Origin: Oscillospiraceae bacterium
GTDB taxonomy: Bacteria; Bacillota; Clostridia; Oscillospirales; Acutalibacteraceae
Reading direction: 5' to 3'
Assembly (NCBI GenBank): GCA_015065925.1
Contig: SVPL01000014.1
Coordinates: 1 to 44,984, forward strand
Length of the DNA stretch: 44,984 nt
Under the pieces are notes generated by a model that saw nothing but the letters and a program-made list of their open reading frames with translations, ran no database searches and was not told where the DNA came from. This document shows, piece after piece, positions 41,849 through 44,984 of the stretch. Every line of letters starts with the position of its first letter. The first letter of the stretch is position 1. A program made the translations under genes and the position numbers.

Positions 41849-42877
41849 ATGTCAAAGGGTAAAAATATATTCCAAAACAGAACTTTTTTAGTAGCAATAT
41901 CTTTTTTGCTGGTTATGGTTTTGGCAGCGGTTATTTTTGGCGCTGAGTATTCTTCGGCAGTTTCTGAGTCTGAGCAAAAAATCAATTCTCAAAACAGTCA
42001 AATAAAGGCGCTTGAATCTGAGCGCGATAATCTTGCTTCAAAAAATGCGGAGAATGAATCCAAAATAGCTAAACATCAACAAGAGTTAGATGATCTTGAT
42101 TCAGTAATTAAAGCTTTGGAAAGTGAAATCGAGCATATAAAACTCACCAAAGCGCAAATGAATTCTTCAAAAAATAGTAATTCTGCAGGCAAAAACCAGG
42201 ATGATAACACTCCTATAGATATGTCAAACCTTACGGCTCCTAATAAGGGCTATAAGGTTTGTTATCTTACTTTTGATGACGGTCCTTCTGATAACACCCT
42301 TAAAATATTGGATATTTTAAAGAAGGCCAATGCCAAGGCCTCTTTTTTTGTTATAGGAACCTCTAAGCTTGATTATATTAAAAGAATACACGCCGAAGGT
42401 CACACAGTTGCTTTACACGCCAATCAGCACGAGTATTCCAAGATTTATAAAAATGAAACAAATTATTTTAATGACCTTAACGCTATTTCCAATAAGGTTA
42501 AAAATCTTATTGGTATTGAACCTAAAATAATTCGTTTTCCGGGTGGAAGCAGTAATGCTGTAAGTAAAAAATATAACAAAGGAATTATGACAAGACTTAC
42601 AAAGCAGGTTCAGCAAAAGGGCTATACCTATGTTGATTGGAATGTAGACTCTACCGATGCATCGGGAAACAATGTTTCTAAAGATAAAATTTTGAAAAAC
42701 ATTAAAACTTACAGCAAGGGTAGAGGTGATATATGTGTGCTTATGCACGATACCGCCGCTAAAAATACAACTGTTGAGGCTTTGCCTGAGATAATAGCAT
42801 ATTTAAGAGGTCAGGGTTATCGTTTTGAAGCCCTCACAACCGAAAGCACAGTATTCCATCACGGTGTAAATAATTAG
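41849..42877 (+). CDS. Membrane-anchored polysaccharide (peptidoglycan) deacetylase
   Basis: 342 residues. An N-terminal TM (about 10-30) is followed by a predicted coiled coil (about 40-95) and a NodB-type deacetylase domain (about 130-335). Catalytic and metal residues are visible: YLTFDDGPSD, the metal His pair in GHTVALHANQHEY, IRFPGGSSN, DWNVDSTDASG and VLMHD. Such enzymes remove acetyl groups from peptidoglycan N-acetylglucosamine and lower lysozyme sensitivity. AAAGGGTG lies upstream of the ATG. It is a single gene ending in a terminator. Confidence 0.92.
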   Translation: MSKGKNIFQNRTFLVAISFLLVMVLAAVIFGAEYSSAVSESEQKINSQNSQIKALESERDNLASKNAENESKIAKHQQELDDLDSVIKALESEIEHIKLTKAQMNSSKNSNSAGKNQDDNTPIDMSNLTAPNKGYKVCYLTFDDGPSDNTLKILDILKKANAKASFFVIGTSKLDYIKRIHAEGHTVALHANQHEYSKIYKNETNYFNDLNAISNKVKNLIGIEPKIIRFPGGSSNAVSKKYNKGIMTRLTKQVQQKGYTYVDWNVDSTDASGNNVSKDKILKNIKTYSKGRGDICVLMHDTAAKNTTVEALPEIIAYLRGQGYRFEALTTESTVFHHGVNN

Positions 42878-42880
42878 TAA

Positions 42881-42931
42881 AAAAGATTACCTTAACGGAT
42901 AAATTCTCCGAATGGGTAATCTTTTGTTTTT
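42881..42931. terminator. Terminator between the deacetylase and YitT genes
   Basis: AAAAGATTACC (42881-42891) pairs with GGTAATCTTTT (42915-42925), with an inner CGGA/TCCG pair; a T-run follows on the plus strand. Confidence 0.85.
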
Positions 42932-43803
42932 TATAGTCGTTTGAAATTTCCAAAGGTTTCGTTTACTGTTTCGCAGAACGAAAAGGTATTGTCAAAGGAA
43001 TCTATTATATTTTTAAAATCCGTTAGTTGATGTTTGTTTACTACGCAGATTAAAAGTGTTTTTTCATCTTCAGAGAATACTCCGCTTGCCGATATTTTAG
43101 TAACACCATGCTTTATATTATGCATTATTTGTTGGCATATTTCATTTGGGTGGGTAGTTATAACGGTAAACTTGTAGGCAGTTTTTGTTCCTTTTATAAT
43201 GTAGTTACCAACAAAGCCTGAAATAAAACAGTAGGTAAGGCATAGTGCAACAGGTTTGTAATTGGCAGTATTTTCACTGTAAACAAAGAGTGAAGATGCT
43301 GCTACAATTGCATTTAAAAGGGTATATACCAAAAAGAAATTGGAATTTGGTTTAATTTTGTTTATGTATTTGGAAATAATTTCAGTACCGCCGGTGGATG
43401 AATGAAGCTTTAAGCAAACACCGCTTACAAATCCACTTATAACACCGCTTATTATACAAGGGAAGATGGTATCGTGACCTCCTGCATTGTATTGAAAAAA
43501 GGTATAATCTTTTTCTTGTAAATAAAAGTAGACTACAGAGTAAACAACAACAAAAACTAAAGTTCTTATTGCATAGCGTTTGCTCACCATAAAAAATGCG
43601 GCAATGCATAGCGGAATGTTTATAAGTAGTGACATATAGCTTATACTAAAGCCGGTTTTGTACTGTAACATAACCGCAATACCGTTTAGACCTGCGGGAG
43701 CGAAATTGTTTTTAATAATAAAAATATGGTAATTTAATGCTAATATTACCGCCATCGCAAATATGATGGAATAGCTTGTGGTTATTTTGAAAAACTTTTT
43801 CAT
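42931..43803 (-). CDS. YitT family membrane protein (DUF161 + DUF2179)
   Basis: 290 residues with about six TMs followed by a cytoplasmic DUF2179 domain (about 215-285). Family patterns: FAPAGLNGIAVMLQYKTGFS after TM1-2, SGVCLKLHSSTGGTEIISKY in the middle, and HGVTKISASGVFSEDEKTLL in the C-terminal domain. YitT proteins are common in Firmicutes; their transport role is unproven. The start at 43803 follows AAGGA by about 8 bases; an ATG nine bases further out overlaps it. It is divergent from a LysR gene. Confidence 0.9.
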   Translation of the reverse strand: MKKFFKITTSYSIIFAMAVILALNYHIFIIKNNFAPAGLNGIAVMLQYKTGFSISYMSLLINIPLCIAAFFMVSKRYAIRTLVFVVVYSVVYFYLQEKDYTFFQYNAGGHDTIFPCIISGVISGFVSGVCLKLHSSTGGTEIISKYINKIKPNSNFFLVYTLLNAIVAASSLFVYSENTANYKPVALCLTYCFISGFVGNYIIKGTKTAYKFTVITTHPNEICQQIMHNIKHGVTKISASGVFSEDEKTLLICVVNKHQLTDFKNIIDSFDNTFSFCETVNETFGNFKRL

Positions 43804-43920
43804 TTTCTGCATCCTTTTTATTAAAAAATCTTTACTTTATAATTATAATGTATTATAATTAATTTATAAAGCAAATCTTTTTGTTTATATTAATCAAAAA
43901 AACAAATTAGAGGTATCTTT

Positions 43921-44814
43921 ATGGATATTAGAAATGTAAAAACCTTTGTAAGGGTGGCAGAGCTTAAAAGCTTTACCAAGGCGGCAGAAAAGCTCAACTA
44001 TGTTCAATCTACTGTAACGGCGCAGATAAAACAGCTTGAAAAGGAGCTTGGGTATTCCCTTTTTGACCGAATTGGTAAAAGAATTTCCCTTACAGTAATG
44101 GGTGAAAGATTTTTAAAAATAGCGTATGAACTTTTACTGGTAAGTGAAAAAGCCGAAAACTTAAACGTAGATTCAAGCGATATTAAGGGAGTTTTAAGGG
44201 TAGGGGTTTCAGAGTCTTTGCTGATTTCAGTTTTTAAAGATTTAATTCCCGAATTTAAGGCGAAATTCAAAAATATTGATTTAAGAATACGTTCAGGTCA
44301 TACCGTAGACCTTTTAGAGCAGTTACGACAAAACAATTTGGATCTTTTATACGTATCTAAAATTAAAAACACCGATCCCGATTTGAAATGCCATTACGCA
44401 CGAAAGGAAACTTCAGTTTTTGTAAGTGGTATTGATTACGAAAAGGAAAACGGCAAAATTATTTCAAAAGATAATATTTTTAAACATAATTTTATAATTA
44501 CCGAGCGCGAGGGAATGTATTATTCCTTCCTTTCCAAACTTGCCGCCGAGCAAAATGCATCGGTAAACGATTGGATAGAGGTTGACAACGTTTTGGTTAT
44601 TATAGAACTTGTCAAAAGGGGAATGGGCATTGCCTTTTTGCCCGAATATCTTATTTTAGATGAAATAGAAAAAGGTAATCTTAAAAAACTTAACGTAAGT
44701 GAGTCTTCAGAAACGCATTATAGTCAGGTTTTATGCCATAAAGATCGCTGGGTGACTCCCTTTATGCATGAGCTTATAAATATGCTTAAAAAAGTAAGAC
44801 CCGAAATAAAATAA
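43921..44814 (+). CDS. LysR-family transcriptional regulator
   Basis: A 297-residue LTTR. The N-terminal winged HTH is DIRNVKTFVRVAELKSFTKA and LNYVQSTVTAQIKQLEKELG, followed by the effector domain with VKRGMGIAFLPEYLI, a typical late-domain pattern. AGAGGT precedes the ATG. It is divergent from the YitT gene across an AT-rich 117-base gap with TA-rich dyads, so YitT is a likely target. Confidence 0.93.
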   Translation: MDIRNVKTFVRVAELKSFTKAAEKLNYVQSTVTAQIKQLEKELGYSLFDRIGKRISLTVMGERFLKIAYELLLVSEKAENLNVDSSDIKGVLRVGVSESLLISVFKDLIPEFKAKFKNIDLRIRSGHTVDLLEQLRQNNLDLLYVSKIKNTDPDLKCHYARKETSVFVSGIDYEKENGKIISKDNIFKHNFIITEREGMYYSFLSKLAAEQNASVNDWIEVDNVLVIIELVKRGMGIAFLPEYLILDEIEKGNLKKLNVSESSETHYSQVLCHKDRWVTPFMHELINMLKKVRPEIK

Positions 44815-44819
44815 ACCGA

Positions 44820-44857
44820 AAGGCTTGTTGCTAAACTTAAAGCAACAAGCCGTTTTA
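44820..44857 (+). terminator. Terminator of the LysR gene
   Basis: GGCTTGTTGCT (44822-44832) pairs perfectly with AGCAACAAGCC (44841-44851), followed by GTTTT. It ends right at the terminal repeat. Confidence 0.85.
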
Positions 44858-44984
44858 AATTAGCGTCTTTAGACCGTTGCGTGTTACGACACGCAACAAT
44901 AAACCACCTGCTATGCGGGTGGGTAACAAAGGTTATACCAAAAACATCACCAATCAGTTACAATAAAGTTGTTCAGGCTTATTG
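44858..44984. repeat. Right copy of exact 127-bp terminal inverted repeat
   Basis: This is the exact reverse complement of 1-127. Confidence 0.9.

Overview
The window reads as chromosomal DNA of an AT-rich, Gram-positive, spore-forming member of the Clostridia, most likely Oscillospirales (Ruminococcaceae-like). The basis is the gene order ylxM-ffh-rpsP-khpA-rimM-trmD, lipoprotein and Shine-Dalgarno signals of Firmicute type, two sporulation-type genes (SpoIID; a SipL-like protein with SPOCS domains and LysM), and an HPr-like protein of a kind I associate with this group. The assignment is by recognition, not by search. The first and last 127 bases are an exact inverted repeat. A length of exactly 127 is a common assembler k-mer size, so the window is probably one contig that ends inside a repeat.

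Layout. 1-1.8 kb: peptide-type ABC substrate-binding lipoprotein (minus strand). 2-5.7 kb: SRP/translation operon ylxM-ffh-rpsP-khpA-rimM-trmD from a consensus promoter. 6-6.5 kb: an HPr-like protein with Arg at the catalytic His15 position, then tRNA-Pro(GGG). 6.5-11.1 kb: an accessory region behind the tRNA. It holds two multi-hairpin 'cloverleaf' arrays, a cassette of a repeat-rich zinc-ribbon/nuclease protein (broken near its end by a one-base deletion) plus a two-TM membrane protein, a separate small membrane protein, and two degenerate inverted-repeat elements.

11.1-14.9 kb: gph, an MFS transporter, dCMP deaminase, and an orphan regulator that joins a LacI-type sensor to a C-terminal LuxR-type HTH. 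14.9-19.5 kb: galE, a DUF1015 protein, spoIID and a PrsA-like lipoprotein. 19.6-26.8 kb: an ABC ATPase-FtsX permease fusion with its small zinc-ribbon membrane partner, an aldo/keto reductase, a secreted protein, a LysR regulator and a divergent SGNH (DUF4886) protein. 26.9-32.1 kb: an O-antigen-ligase-like protein and an operon of a small Cys-rich protein, rlmB and a degenerate P-type-ATPase-like membrane protein.

32.3-35.1 kb: a three-gene sugar or polyol operon (TIM-barrel isomerase, Gfo/Idh/MocA dehydrogenase, TIM-barrel isomerase). 35.2-37.7 kb: decaying fragments of a very large 'polyvalent' protein of the kind carried by conjugative elements and phages, with small ORFs overprinted in the +1 frame. 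37.9-44.8 kb: the SipL-like spore protein, an FAD oxidoreductase, a DegV protein, a polysaccharide deacetylase, and a YitT membrane protein divergent from a LysR regulator.

The best candidates for something undescribed are the zinc-ribbon/nuclease plus membrane-protein cassette between the hairpin arrays, the His15-less HPr, the P-type ATPase relative lacking its catalytic motifs, and the overprinted small ORFs in the polyvalent remnant.
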